Assembly: GCA_024742495.1 (NCBI GenBank) | Contig: JANSYJ010000002.1 | Coordinates: forward strand, 558,001-622,000 | Direction of reading: 5' to 3' | DNA length: 64,000 nucleotides | From: Bacteroidota bacterium | GTDB lineage: Bacteria > Bacteroidota > Bacteroidia > Flavobacteriales > Schleiferiaceae | Shown here: in pieces, positions 1 through 9,317 of the stretch | Numbering within the stretch: position 1 is the stretch's first letter | Layout: every line of letters begins with the position of its first letter | Translations under genes and position numbers: made by a program | The notes under the pieces: generated by a model | What the model saw: only the letters and a program-made list of their open reading frames with translations | Database searches by the model: none | Told to the model about the DNA's origin: nothing

Positions 1-2955
1 GCTTCCTTACAGGGTAGTAATTTCTTGGGAGTAACTATTCAGGCTTCCACCTTTTATGCCCCACCGACTAGTCCTAATTATGTGGAGTTCGATAATAGTA
101 GCAACGTTAGCGATCCGCTTATGCTCACTTCTCCGCGCACAATCGATATGACTTTGGGCGATAAGCGCTTGCGTTTTAACATGCGTGAGGCATCAACCTT
201 CAATACCGCCCAAATGATAGTGGGTACGATGTCGAACCCCGTAGATGCCAGCACATTTAATCCTCTGGATACGATTAATCCAGATGATACCTGGCAAGAA
301 TACATCGTTAATCTAGATGCTACTAATGGCTATAATGGTAGCGATGAATACTTTGCTTTTGCCCACGATTTAGGCGGCACATTCGACTATATTTTTATTG
401 ATGAATTGCGTTATGAAGTAATTCCCACTTGCGTTCGTCCGAATACGGTTACAGTAGGAACTTTAACTCAAAGTACTGCTGGTGTATCCTGGCTAAATGC
501 CAATGGTAATATCAGTCCTAACTACGAAGTAGAATATGGTACCGGCCCATTGGGTTCCACCTCCAACACCCGTATTTCACATTCGAGTAATAGCATTAGT
601 CTTAGTGGGTTAACAGCAGGCACAGGTTACTGTATTTGGATTCGTGAAATTTGTTCGGCTGGAGATACCAGTTTCTGGCAAGGACCAACTTGTTTTGCCA
701 CTCCTTGTCCAACTAGTTATTCAGCTCCTTATTCTACCAACTTCGAAGGAATTTCAATTGGAATTGCCAGTGGAACTCCAGCGGGTTGGGAAAATTGTTG
801 GACCCATGTTCAAGGTCCTGGTACGGTTCGTTGGGAATCTGAAGATGCCAGTGGTGCCAATGAAAACTCCTTTGGTACCGGACCATTTTTAGATAATTCC
901 TTAGCTCCTGCACCGGGTGGAACTTATATGTATTTGGAAACATCGAGTTCTGGAGGTCCAGCGGAGCTTATATCTCCAGGAATTGATATTGGCACCGTGA
1001 CTAACCCTGAGTTGGAATATTACTATCACATGCATGGAGCAACCATGAATAAATTGGTGGTTTATGCTGAAAATTCAGCGGGAACGCGAACCGCTATCGA
1101 TAGTATTATTGGTCAGCAACAAGTAGCACAAGCTGATCCGTTTTTACGCCGGAATGTGTCTTTAGGGTCCTTGCCTACAGGCGTTTATAACTTTGTGTTT
1201 GAAGGTCATAGAGGAACTTCCTTTACCGGTGATATTTCTATTGATGATGTATCGGTACAACAAGGATCTTCTTGTCCTAGTCCCTTAAGTTTAAGTGGTG
1301 ATCCAATTAGTCAAACTAGCGCTATCGCCCGTTGGGGAGGCACTAGCCAAGCCAATTCCTATCAAGTTGAATATGGACCTACTGGCTTTAGTCCTGGCAG
1401 CGGAACGCTAAGTATCACTGCTGTAGATTCCATTACGCTCACCTTCGCCAGTGCAAATAATCTTTGTCAAGATGTATATGTACGTGCCATTTGTTCGGCT
1501 GGGGATACCAGTAATTGGGTAGGTCCAACCGCCGTTTGTCCAGAAGAAGTAACCTGCGATAGCTTGGATCAATACAACTCTAGTTTAGAGATTTATGATC
1601 AATCGGCATTGTTTGTACCATGGGCAGGAGCAGCTGGTGATGTGGAGATTGCTACTACTCAGTCTAGCTCTTCACCAAACTCGGTGCGCATACATGATGC
1701 AGGCACCAATAGCTTTAGTGATTTAGTGGCTTTATTTGATACCCTGAGCAGCGGCGCTTGGGAAGTTTCCTTCGATATGTATATCCCCACCGGGAAAGGT
1801 GCCTATTTCAATATCCAGCAGAATTACATCGGCGGTGCTGCTGGTAATTTATGGGGTGGAGAAGTTTACTTCCTCGATAATGGATCTGCAGATGCCGTTT
1901 ATACCACAGGATCTACCTTGGCGGGAACCTTTAATTATACCCAGAATACCTGGTTTACCATGTCAACAGTAATCGATTTGGATAATGATTCCATTTGGTT
2001 TGAAATAAATGGTAGCAGTACCAATGTAGGCTATACCTATTCCGCCGCTAATGCCGGAGGACCCATACAGTTTAATGGGGTTAATTTCTTCTCAGGTGTT
2101 CGTCAAGGCTTAACTTATAGCTGTGATTATTACTTTGATAATTTCTGCATTAATCCAAGAACAATTGCAACGAATTGCCCCGATCCGAGTGGATTGGCCG
2201 CTACATCTAATGTAGGTTGTGATAGTGTGGAACTCAATTGGACTAGCCGTAGCGGTAGCTCGCTATTGGAGTACGGTCCGGCCGGCTTCACGCCAGGAAC
2301 CGGAAGCAGTGTGAATGTATCGAGTACGCCATATGTAGTAACTGGATTAAACCCCGGTACATCCTATGATTTCTTAGTTTCTGATATCTGCGGCAGCGAT
2401 ACCAGTAATGCCATCACCACCAATGAAACTACCGCTAGTGGACCACTACCGGTGGCATCCTTTACCACCAGTCACATGTTTGTTGGTAATACGATCGAAC
2501 TTTACGTTGATGCGAGTGCATCTACTGGGGCAACAAGCTATTCTTGGGACTTCGGTAATGGAACCAGTGGCGCCGGGATGTTAGACACCAACACTTATCT
2601 CGGTGGCGGAACCTATACAGTAACCTTGGTGGTGACCAATGGTTGCGGGAGCGATACGGCCGTTCAAACGGTATCCTTTAGTAGTTTGGATGAAAGCTTA
2701 TTAGCCCAAACCATTAATGCTTATCCAAACCCAAGTGAGGAGAGCTTATGGGTTGAGGCAGATTTGGATGGTTCCCAAACGATTAGCATCCGATTGATTG
2801 ATGGGCAGGGACGATCTGTTTATGTACTTGAAGAAGAAGGACATAATGGTCACTTAAAAACGCAATTAGATGTTTCCAACTTGGCCGCTGGAATGTATAT
2901 GCTGGAAATTCGTCAAGGTATGCATCGCGCAAGCCGTCGAATATCCATTAAATAG
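1..2955 (+). CDS. T9SS-secreted multidomain surface protein (5'-partial)
   Basis: The reading frame is open from base 1, so the true start lies outside the window; the first in-frame initiator-like codon is a TTG at 25. The visible 985 codons encode a large Ser/Thr/Gly-rich extracellular protein. Counted from that TTG, fibronectin type III-like segments lie near residues 140-225, 415-505 and 715-800, MAM or jelly-roll-like segments lie between them, and a PKD domain lies near 805-890 with the usual SYSWDFGNG core. The last 80 residues form a type A sorting domain (start NAYPNPS, later LAAGMYMLEI), the signal for export and surface attachment by the type IX secretion system. It is probably an adhesin or a carrier for an upstream catalytic domain. 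No catalytic motif is visible. A strong terminator follows. Confidence 0.85.
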   Translation, partial: ASLQGSNFLGVTIQASTFYAPPTSPNYVEFDNSSNVSDPLMLTSPRTIDMTLGDKRLRFNMREASTFNTAQMIVGTMSNPVDASTFNPLDTINPDDTWQEYIVNLDATNGYNGSDEYFAFAHDLGGTFDYIFIDELRYEVIPTCVRPNTVTVGTLTQSTAGVSWLNANGNISPNYEVEYGTGPLGSTSNTRISHSSNSISLSGLTAGTGYCIWIREICSAGDTSFWQGPTCFATPCPTSYSAPYSTNFEGISIGIASGTPAGWENCWTHVQGPGTVRWESEDASGANENSFGTGPFLDNSLAPAPGGTYMYLETSSSGGPAELISPGIDIGTVTNPELEYYYHMHGATMNKLVVYAENSAGTRTAIDSIIGQQQVAQADPFLRRNVSLGSLPTGVYNFVFEGHRGTSFTGDISIDDVSVQQGSSCPSPLSLSGDPISQTSAIARWGGTSQANSYQVEYGPTGFSPGSGTLSITAVDSITLTFASANNLCQDVYVRAICSAGDTSNWVGPTAVCPEEVTCDSLDQYNSSLEIYDQSALFVPWAGAAGDVEIATTQSSSSPNSVRIHDAGTNSFSDLVALFDTLSSGAWEVSFDMYIPTGKGAYFNIQQNYIGGAAGNLWGGEVYFLDNGSADAVYTTGSTLAGTFNYTQNTWFTMSTVIDLDNDSIWFEINGSSTNVGYTYSAANAGGPIQFNGVNFFSGVRQGLTYSCDYYFDNFCINPRTIATNCPDPSGLAATSNVGCDSVELNWTSRSGSSLLEYGPAGFTPGTGSSVNVSSTPYVVTGLNPGTSYDFLVSDICGSDTSNAITTNETTASGPLPVASFTTSHMFVGNTIELYVDASASTGATSYSWDFGNGTSGAGMLDTNTYLGGGTYTVTLVVTNGCGSDTAVQTVSFSSLDESLLAQTINAYPNPSEESLWVEADLDGSQTISIRLIDGQGRSVYVLEEEGHNGHLKTQLDVSNLAAGMYMLEIRQGMHRASRRISIK

Positions 2956-2976
2956 AAATTTTAATTTCTAGAATTA

Positions 2977-3018
2977 AAGGCCCGCCCTCGAAATTAAAAC
3001 GAGAGCGGGCCTTATTTT
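2977..3018 (+). terminator. Rho-independent terminator after the T9SS protein
   Basis: A 14-bp GC-rich stem (AAGGCCCGCCCTCG pairing with CGAGAGCGGGCCTT, one mismatch) with a 9-nt A-rich loop is followed by a short T-rich tail. It lies 21 bases after the stop codon and ends just before the Smr gene. Confidence 0.8.
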
Positions 3019-3024
3019 TGCGCC

Positions 3025-3531
3025 ATGGCATTTAAAGTTGGTGATATTGTAAGCCTCATTAATGGTACGGAGACCGGCACAATCCTTCAGCTTGAAGCAG
3101 ATCGTGCGGAACTTATGATGGATCATGGTTTTGAGGAATGGATTCCCCTAAATGAATTGGTGCCACGCAAGCCTTTACCAATTGGAGAGGTGCGTTCCAA
3201 GGATAGACCGGCAACGCGTTTAGAAAAAGGTCGTGCACAGGCACATGCGCCAGAACAGCTGGAACTCGACCTTCATTTTGAAAGCCTGGTCGATTTCCCT
3301 AAAAACTTCTCGGCCCACGAAAAACTACAAATTCAATTAAAGGAAGCACGTAATATTATTGATCGGGCAAGGAGAGGCGGCATAAAAAGGGTGATTTTAA
3401 TTCACGGAGTAGGGCAAGGGCGCCTAAGGGATGAGATTTATCATCTGCTTGAGCGCATGGATCGACTCGATTTTTTTGATGCTTCCTTCGCGCGCTATGG
3501 AAAAGGCGCAACGGAAGTAGTACTGCGCTAA
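3025..3531 (+). CDS. Smr/MutS2 C-terminal domain protein
   Basis: 168-aa cytoplasmic protein. Residues 1-50 form a small beta-rich domain (KVGDIVSLING...) common at the N terminus of Bacteroidota Smr proteins. Residues about 80-168 are an Smr domain, shown by the LDLHFE start and the IHGVGQGRLRDEI motif (HGxGxG). Smr domains bind or nick branched DNA or act as RNA endonucleases; which applies here cannot be told from sequence. The ATG start at 3025 lies just after a terminator, so the gene has its own promoter or depends on readthrough. RNase P RNA follows 20 bases downstream. Confidence 0.85.
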   Translation: MAFKVGDIVSLINGTETGTILQLEADRAELMMDHGFEEWIPLNELVPRKPLPIGEVRSKDRPATRLEKGRAQAHAPEQLELDLHFESLVDFPKNFSAHEKLQIQLKEARNIIDRARRGGIKRVILIHGVGQGRLRDEIYHLLERMDRLDFFDASFARYGKGATEVVLR

Positions 3532-3551
3532 ATTCTAATGTAACTTTGCCG

Positions 3552-3913
3552 AAACAGGCCGCCTTATCGCTCCTAATTTAATAGGGGAGGAAAGTCCGGA
3601 CAATATAGAGTACCGTGCTCTTTGAAAGGAGAGGTGTTTCGAAAGGAATTTTGAGATAACAGATAGTACCGCAGAGAATATATTTCTCTTTTGTACTTAG
3701 GACAATGTTCTAAATGCAGAAAAGTAAAGGTGAAAAGGTGCGGTAAGAGCGCACCGCGCTATTGGCGACAATAGTGGCAGGGTAAACCTCACGGATTGCA
3801 ATACCACGTATACCGGGGCTTAAGTGTTACTCGCACGATCCCGGAGGGTAGGTAGCTTAGATAAATGATAAGGATCCCAATTGGGAAACAGAATCTGGCT
3901 TATAGGCCTGTTT
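3552..3913 (+). ncRNA. rnpB: RNase P RNA, bacterial type A
   Basis: Catalytic RNA of ribonuclease P, which matures tRNA 5' ends. The ends pair as P1 (AAACAGGCC at 3552 with GGCCTGTTT at 3905). Conserved cores are present: GAGGAAAGTCCGGAC near 3587 (P4/CR I), GCAGGGTAAACCTCACG near 3777, and the 3' block ACAGAATCTGGCTTA near 3889 (P4/CR V). The length of about 362 nt is normal for type A. The P1 stem followed by a T-rich run (TTTTATTTTTTT) probably doubles as the terminator. Confidence 0.95.
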
Positions 3914-3926
3914 TATTTTTTTCGCC

Positions 3927-4097
3927 ATGGCAAGGAAAGGTTGGAAATACTACAAGCAAGTTCGGAAAGAGCAAGGATGGAAGGGCCTCGTTAAAGAAGC
4001 AGGCTGGCCGGTGGCTATCGGGCTATTCCTTTTCTTCTTGATCAAAGGCTTAATCTGGTTAGCGGTTTTCTACGGTTTATTCAAGGCGGTAGACTAG
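3927..4097 (+). CDS. Small basic single-span membrane protein (56 aa)
   Basis: Too short for ordinary ORF thresholds but coherent. ATG at 3927 opens a 56-codon frame beginning MARKGWKYYKQ, with a Lys/Arg/Trp-rich N-terminal half. One hydrophobic span (about residues 28-52, VAIGLFLFFLIKGLIWL) and a short acidic end follow. The start lies 14 bases after the rnpB 3' end, so it could be expressed by readthrough of rnpB. The positive-inside rule puts the N terminus in the cytoplasm. Function is unknown. Confidence 0.6.
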   Translation: MARKGWKYYKQVRKEQGWKGLVKEAGWPVAIGLFLFFLIKGLIWLAVFYGLFKAVD

Positions 4098-4128
4098 GCT
4101 GGTCTTCTAAAATTTGAGCTATAAAGGA

Positions 4129-4677
4129 CTATAGCTCAAAATCTAATAGCATTTCATTCTTCAAAAGCGCTCCCTCGTTGGTGGCTATGCTCAGGCTAAT
4201 TGTATAGGGGCCTTCCTCATAAAATTGGGCATCGCTCATAAACTCTGCTGGAAAATCGACCGATAGATCGCCCCAAAAAATGTCTACCCTTAAATCTTCT
4301 AAATGTTTGAAATTTTCTCCGGCCGAAATGGTATCATTCTGAAAGCTAAAGGCCTTATTAAAGCTTATTGAGAAAGAGGCGGAGTCTGGCTCGTTTAGGT
4401 AATTCTGGGGACAGGTGGTCGCAAAGCTTTGGCTCAATAATCCAGCTTTGGACCTTTGAGCAACGGCGCTTATTTCATGATTTACAGTTATCAAAAAAGG
4501 GCCTGTTATTTGCCCTTGCTCATCTTGGGTGAAATTGCGTTCGGTTTCAAAATCATAGGCCTCGATAAATCCTTCGCTGGTAATGCGCAAATTGGTTTCT
4601 TCACAGCAGGCATAGCTAATAACGGAGAGACTTAAAAAAGCGAGGTAGAGTTTTAGGCTTGTTTTTAGGGACTTCAT
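4129..4677 (-). CDS. Hypothetical lipoprotein
   Basis: 182 aa. The N terminus (MKSLKTSLKLYLAFLSLSV) is a signal peptide ending near ISYACC; Cys24 is a plausible lipidation site, although the lipobox is atypical. The mature part is beta-rich and acidic and carries a second Cys near residue 90. It resembles short Bacteroidota lipoproteins of the LRITSEGFI type, but I cannot assign a family. It stands alone, convergent with the small gene upstream on the other strand. Confidence 0.65.
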   Translation of the reverse strand: MKSLKTSLKLYLAFLSLSVISYACCEETNLRITSEGFIEAYDFETERNFTQDEQGQITGPFLITVNHEISAVAQRSKAGLLSQSFATTCPQNYLNEPDSASFSISFNKAFSFQNDTISAGENFKHLEDLRVDIFWGDLSVDFPAEFMSDAQFYEEGPYTISLSIATNEGALLKNEMLLDFEL

Positions 4678-4748
4678 AGAGTTTGTTTTTCTTTTAGATG
4701 TGCTTCCCGCTAAAAGGGTTGGAAGTCGATGGCAACTTTAGCGGGGAA

Positions 4749-5159
4749 TTATTCACGCTCTGGTGGACAAGCGGCTTTATTTGGGGAATCGATATCAAAA
4801 ACCTTTTTTCGGTGCTCACTACCCCAGCGATGTAATTCGCTCATCACACTGCGGCAGCTTTTGCCATATTCCGTAATAGTGTAGCTAATTTTTACGGGCC
4901 GAGTATTTTCCACCCTTCGTTCAATGAGTAAATGCTCTTCTAAAAACCTTAATTCTTTGGATAGCATTTTAGGGCTAATGCCTTCAACAATGCGCTCCAG
5001 CTCCTTAAAGCCACAGGAATCGTAAAAGCTTAAGGCGGTAATGATCGGTATTTTCCATTTGCCACTAAAAACCTCCAAAGCATCCCGCATAGGAACCATA
5101 TAATTGCCAAAATGCTCCTTTAGCGGTATTTTTTGATTCTTTGAGTTTTTCGATTCCAT
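4749..5159 (-). CDS. HxlR-family winged-helix transcriptional regulator
   Basis: 136 aa. The central HxlR domain shows the family pattern: ALEVFSGKWKIPII, then a recognition region (GFKELERIVEGISPKMLSKEL) and a wing (RPVKISYTITEYGKS). HxlR proteins are small dimeric regulators, often sensing aldehydes, quinones or redox state through Cys. Cys is present here at SCGFKEL and KSCRS. It is divergent from a DoxX-like gene across 94 bases, a common pairing in which the regulator controls both genes. Confidence 0.9.
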   Translation of the reverse strand: MESKNSKNQKIPLKEHFGNYMVPMRDALEVFSGKWKIPIITALSFYDSCGFKELERIVEGISPKMLSKELRFLEEHLLIERRVENTRPVKISYTITEYGKSCRSVMSELHRWGSEHRKKVFDIDSPNKAACPPERE

Positions 5160-5253
5160 CCAGGTATACTTTAGGTAAGCGCTATATTTTCTATAGTTGG
5201 TTTACAAGGTAAATTTAAATTTTAGGTTTGCCCTCTCATACAATCAAATACTC

Positions 5254-5607
5254 ATGACGAAGAGAAATCAAATTGCCTATTATATCGTAACCGCCATTTT
5301 CAGTTTAATGATTTTAGGAGGTGCCATTACCTACTTTGTAGATTATGATAATACGGCAGCAATGTTTACCAGCTTGGGCGTATCAAAGTCCCTTATTTAC
5401 CCTTTAGCCATCGCTAAAATTTTAGGGGTTCTTGCCATTTGGTTAATTCCGAGTCGCTTAATTAAAAACCTGGCCTATCTTGGTTTTGCCCTTAATTTAC
5501 TAATGGCTATTGGCAGTCATATATTGGCTAATGATGGACTTTTTTATGGTCCCATTGTTCCTTTGGTATTATTAACGGTATCCTATTGGCTATTCCGCAA
5601 GAAATAG
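5254..5607 (+). CDS. DoxX-like integral membrane protein
   Basis: 117 aa with four predicted membrane spans. The frame extends upstream to a TTG at 5197, but the ATG at 5254 (MTKRNQIAYYIVTAIFSL) is the better start because it opens directly with a charged N terminus and the first span. Features typical of DoxX-like/DUF4870-type proteins include SKSLIYPLAIAKILGVLAIW. Family members are membrane partners in redox or detoxification loci. Divergent from the HxlR regulator, which probably controls it. Confidence 0.75.
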   Translation: MTKRNQIAYYIVTAIFSLMILGGAITYFVDYDNTAAMFTSLGVSKSLIYPLAIAKILGVLAIWLIPSRLIKNLAYLGFALNLLMAIGSHILANDGLFYGPIVPLVLLTVSYWLFRKK

Positions 5608-5780
5608 TTGGTAGAAATAGCAAAGCAATAATTAAGCTCGTGCTTTGATTGGCCTTGCTATGCGCAGTAGGATAGATGTACGAGTTCATTATTTGAATTT
5701 AGGTGAGTCTTGGGGAATCTAGTCCACTCCAAGGCTAGAGGAATATTTTTCCATTAAATAGCCTTTCTTTTGTGCTCTTG

Positions 5781-6959
5781 ATGAAAGTCCCAAAGCACAT
5801 TCTTCCACTTATTGTAATTTCTCAGCTGGGTTGCACCTCCATGTGGTTTGCAGGCAATGCCGTGATGCCCGAATTAATGAAAGCCTTTACTCTGGATTCA
5901 TCTGCATTAGGCTATCTTACTTCCAGTGTGCAGGTTGGATTCATTATCGGTACTTTGGTTTTTGCCCTGCTATCTATTGCCGATCGCTTTTCGCCTTCCA
6001 AGGTGTTTTTCATTTGTGCGCTTTTAGGAGCGAGCTTTAATTTGGCAGTAATTTGGGAAGGGAACAGCAGTATTAGCCTTCTGCTTTTTAGGTTTTTAAC
6101 CGGCTTCTTTTTGGCGGGCATCTATCCAGTAGGAATGAAAATCGCGGCGGACTATTACCAAAATGGTTTGGGACGTTCTCTGGCTTATTTGGTTGGAGCC
6201 TTAGTATTAGGCACTGCTAGTCCGCACTTACTAAAAGATCTTATCGGAAGCAAATGGCCTTGGCAATCAATACTTATTAGCACTTCTTTATTGGCAGCAT
6301 TTGGTGCCTTTTTAATCCGTTTCTTTCTTAGCGACGGTCCATTTCGCAAGGCCGGAAATGGAATTGACTTAAAAGCTATTCCCAAGGTGTTTAGAGATCG
6401 AAAGTTTCGCACCGCGGCCTTTGGCTACTTTGGCCATATGTGGGAGCTTTATGCGTTTTGGGCTTTTATCCCCTTAATGCTAAGCTGGTTTCAAAGCGCT
6501 CATCCCGAAATACAATTAAACATTCCCTTACTTTCGTTTTTAAGTATTGCAGTGGGCGGCCCAGCTTGCATTATGGGCGCAAGGTGGGCCCAAAGTGCCG
6601 GCCCCGATAATGTGGCGCATTGGGTTTTATTAATTTCAGGCTTTTGTGGATTAGCGCTGCCCTTTATGTTTCTTCAAAGCTCTGCCATTGTATTTATAGC
6701 CTTCCTGTTTTTTTGGGGCATGTTCGTTATTGCCGATTCACCACTGTTTTCCAGTTTGGTGGCGCAAAACGCACCTCCGCAATTGAAAGGCACGGCCCTT
6801 ACTATGGTAAACTGTATCGGCTTTGCCTTAACCATAGTTAGCATACAAGGACTGAGTTATTTGACGATTCACTTTAAGTCCCCTTTTGTATTTGCAATCT
6901 TAAGCATCGGACCCTTAATTACCTTTCTGCATTGGAGCTATAAAAAAAGGCGAGCCTAG
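5781..6959 (+). CDS. Major facilitator superfamily transporter
   Basis: 392 aa, about 12 hydrophobic spans in two six-span halves, inner membrane. An in-frame GTG lies nine bases upstream (5772), but the ATG at 5781 gives the normal N terminus. The loop between spans 2 and 3 carries IADRFSPSKVF (motif A-like), and GFFLAGIYPVGMKIAADYY in span 4-5 resembles sugar or cyanate/aromatic-type MFS carriers. Substrate is unknown. No obvious operon partner. Confidence 0.85.
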   Translation: MKVPKHILPLIVISQLGCTSMWFAGNAVMPELMKAFTLDSSALGYLTSSVQVGFIIGTLVFALLSIADRFSPSKVFFICALLGASFNLAVIWEGNSSISLLLFRFLTGFFLAGIYPVGMKIAADYYQNGLGRSLAYLVGALVLGTASPHLLKDLIGSKWPWQSILISTSLLAAFGAFLIRFFLSDGPFRKAGNGIDLKAIPKVFRDRKFRTAAFGYFGHMWELYAFWAFIPLMLSWFQSAHPEIQLNIPLLSFLSIAVGGPACIMGARWAQSAGPDNVAHWVLLISGFCGLALPFMFLQSSAIVFIAFLFFWGMFVIADSPLFSSLVAQNAPPQLKGTALTMVNCIGFALTIVSIQGLSYLTIHFKSPFVFAILSIGPLITFLHWSYKKRRA

Positions 6960-7063
6960 TTTTAGTTTAAGATGCACTTGAATTTGGAAATGATTTAGCA
7001 ATACAAAGGGAAATGGCCTACATTAGATTCATGAGCGAAAGGAAGGCCTTGATAAAGTATAAG

Positions 7064-7522
7064 ATGCTAGTCATCAGGATGTCAATCTTTTTTTCAGTCC
7101 TATATCTTGGTGGCTGTGGCCGAGATAATTCCGCCTCCATTCAGAATGCAAGCGATAATCCCCTTGTATTGGAATTAAGCTTAAATGATGTTAAGCAAGA
7201 CCCCACCAAGTATTTTTTGGAGGATGCTCTAAATGGTGCTTTAAAATCTAGTAAAGGGGAGCATGGGGCCAATAACTACCTTCTTGCTTTTGACAGTTTA
7301 AATAATGTTTTAAGTCTTAAACTAGAGGCTGGAGAGCGATTGCAATTGGGGACTTTAAGGCTCGATAAAAGTAGAGATAGCATTGAGGACTGGGAATTTC
7401 ATTCGATTAAGGCTAAAGGCGAATATCTCTTTATAAAGGCTGATGGAGCAGCTATTTTGAACTACGTAGAAAAGGAAAGTTCCTTATTTCGTCAAACTAA
7501 TTATGCCTTAATATTGAAATAA
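7064..7522 (+). CDS. Hypothetical lipoprotein
   Basis: 152 aa from the ATG at 7064; in-frame ATGs also exist at 7013, 7031 and 7079. The chosen start gives a short signal peptide (MLVIRMSIFFSVLYLGGC) with a lipobox LGGC. The mature protein is charged and mixed alpha/beta, with no recognised domain. It lies 48 bases upstream of the nitrilase gene on the same strand and may be co-transcribed. Confidence 0.6.
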   Translation: MLVIRMSIFFSVLYLGGCGRDNSASIQNASDNPLVLELSLNDVKQDPTKYFLEDALNGALKSSKGEHGANNYLLAFDSLNNVLSLKLEAGERLQLGTLRLDKSRDSIEDWEFHSIKAKGEYLFIKADGAAILNYVEKESSLFRQTNYALILK

Positions 7523-7570
7523 ATCTCTAGCGCTCCCTCTGGGCCTAGAGGTTTAAATAGCAAAAGAATC

Positions 7571-8518
7571 ATGAGTAATTTAAAGGTAGCCTTGGCTCAG
7601 ATAGCGCCGGTGTGGCTTAATAAAGAGCAAACTTTAAAAAAGGTATTGGCTTCTATAGAGGAGGCGGGCGAGAAGAACTGCGATCTCATTGTTTTTGGAG
7701 AAGGCCTTTTACCAGGTTATCCTTTTTGGTTGGCGCTTACCGATGGTGCTGCTTGGGATAATACCATGCAAAAGGAAATGCATGCCCATTATTTGAGGAA
7801 TGCAGTACAAATTGAAAGTGGAGACTTAGAGGCCGTTCAAGATTTAGCGCGAAAACATGCTATTAGTATTTACCTGGGGATAATAGAGCGGCCGCAAGAT
7901 CGGGGAGGACATAGCCTTTACTGTTCTTTGGTTTATATAAATGCTGAGGGTGCTATATTATCTGTTCATCGAAAATTACAACCCACTTATGAGGAACGTT
8001 TAACTTGGTCGCCGGGAGATGGCCATGGCTTGCAAGTTCATCCCTTAAAGGAGTTTAGGCTTGGCGGATTAAACTGCTGGGAGAACTGGATGCCTTTGGC
8101 TCGAACTGCTTTATATGGCCTTGGTGAAAACCTACATATTGCTGTATGGCCGGGTTGTGTGCGTAATACTATTGATATTAGTCGCTTTATAGCCTTGGAA
8201 TCCAGATCCTTTGTTATTTCAGTCTCCAGCTTAATGCGGCAAAAGGATATTCCAGAAGATTGCCCTCATGGCGATTTAATTAAGGAAAAATCGAATGAAG
8301 TGATTGCCGATGGCGGCTCTTGCATTGTGGGGCCCGATGGTAAATGGATTGTTGAGCCCCAGGCTAATTATGAAGGACTAATCATTCAAGAATTAGATTT
8401 AAACCGGGTAAGGGAAGAAAGACAGAATTTTGATCCCGCCGGTCATTATTCTCGACCGGATATCACCAAATTGCATCTCAACCGCGAGCGCCAATCCATT
8501 TTGGGGATTGATGATTAG
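7571..8518 (+). CDS. Nitrilase-family carbon-nitrogen hydrolase
   Basis: 315-aa cytoplasmic enzyme of the nitrilase superfamily. The catalytic triad is visible: Glu44 (FGEGLLPGYPFW), Lys135 (HRKLQPTYEE) and Cys169 (GGLNCWENWMP). The NCWEN signature and the length favour the true nitrilase branch (nitrile to carboxylate plus ammonia) over amidases, but the substrate is not determined. The C-terminal part (DGGSCIVGPDGKWI) is typical. A hairpin downstream probably ends the transcript. Confidence 0.88.
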   Translation: MSNLKVALAQIAPVWLNKEQTLKKVLASIEEAGEKNCDLIVFGEGLLPGYPFWLALTDGAAWDNTMQKEMHAHYLRNAVQIESGDLEAVQDLARKHAISIYLGIIERPQDRGGHSLYCSLVYINAEGAILSVHRKLQPTYEERLTWSPGDGHGLQVHPLKEFRLGGLNCWENWMPLARTALYGLGENLHIAVWPGCVRNTIDISRFIALESRSFVISVSSLMRQKDIPEDCPHGDLIKEKSNEVIADGGSCIVGPDGKWIVEPQANYEGLIIQELDLNRVREERQNFDPAGHYSRPDITKLHLNRERQSILGIDD

Positions 8519-8545
8519 ATTTTACAGGCCAACTTAAAAAGCTTT

Positions 8546-8575
8546 CGCTTTGCTTTAAGGCAAGCGCTATTTTTG
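8546..8575 (+). terminator. Probable terminator after the nitrilase gene
   Basis: An imperfect stem (CGCTTTGC with GCAAGCG, loop TTTAAG) is followed by CTATTTTT. It lies 28 bases past the stop codon. Confidence 0.4.
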
Positions 8576-8675
8576 AAATTGTAAAGCAATTAGCCGCTAG
8601 AATTTATTGGGATTAGGCCTTAAAAGCGAATTGGCAATTGTCTTCTACCTTAATTAGTAATGTAATTTAGATACT

Positions 8676-9122
8676 ATGATAATAGATAAAATTGAAAATC
8701 AAGGATTGTATTCGAGCTTAAGTGCAAGGATGGGGCTAGCATTTAGCTATCTCAATGACAACGATTTGCTTCATACTCCAAACGGGAAGTACGAGATAGA
8801 CGGGGAAAATGTTTTCGCAATCGTAATGGAATATGAAACCAAGGAGGAAAGCGAATGCAAACTAGAAGGACATCATAAATACATTGACCTGCAATATATT
8901 GTGTCTGGACATGAGCTAATTGGTCTAAGTACCCTAACAGATCAAAAACCCTATGAGCAAAATAAGGAGCATGACTACGACCTCTATGAAGTAGAATCAG
9001 ATTTAATTAATTTTAATTCAGGAATGTTTATGATTTTCTTTCCCGATGATATTCATATGCCAGGGGTAAGAAAGGGCGAAAATTCGATGGTAAAGAAGGT
9101 GGTGGTGAAGATCAAAATATAA
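8676..9122 (+). CDS. YhcH/YjgK/YiaL-family protein (DUF386)
   Basis: 148 aa, single cupin-like beta-barrel domain. Family landmarks are GHHKYIDLQYIVSG (near residue 68) and the metal-binding C-terminal FFPDDIHMPG (near 127), where a His and acidic residues would bind a metal ion. Relatives include YiaL and TabA (biofilm regulation) and sugar-linked enzymes acting on 2,3-diketogulonate or sialic acid pathways. The exact role is unknown. Solitary gene with 157 bases upstream. Confidence 0.85.
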   Translation: MIIDKIENQGLYSSLSARMGLAFSYLNDNDLLHTPNGKYEIDGENVFAIVMEYETKEESECKLEGHHKYIDLQYIVSGHELIGLSTLTDQKPYEQNKEHDYDLYEVESDLINFNSGMFMIFFPDDIHMPGVRKGENSMVKKVVVKIKI

Positions 9123-9317
9123 GTTAGCAGTTCAGCTTAAAACTTAAAGCTTTGTTGAATAGTTTGAATCGGGCCTCGGGAGAAAATGCCTTTGATCTAA
9201 TGTTATTTTCAAGCGGCCCAGAATAGAATAATTAACCACATTTCGAACTTGGCAGCAAGCCAAGCAAAATCTATCTCCAAAATCAAGATTCGGTAACTAT
9301 GATAAAATTTGTTAATA

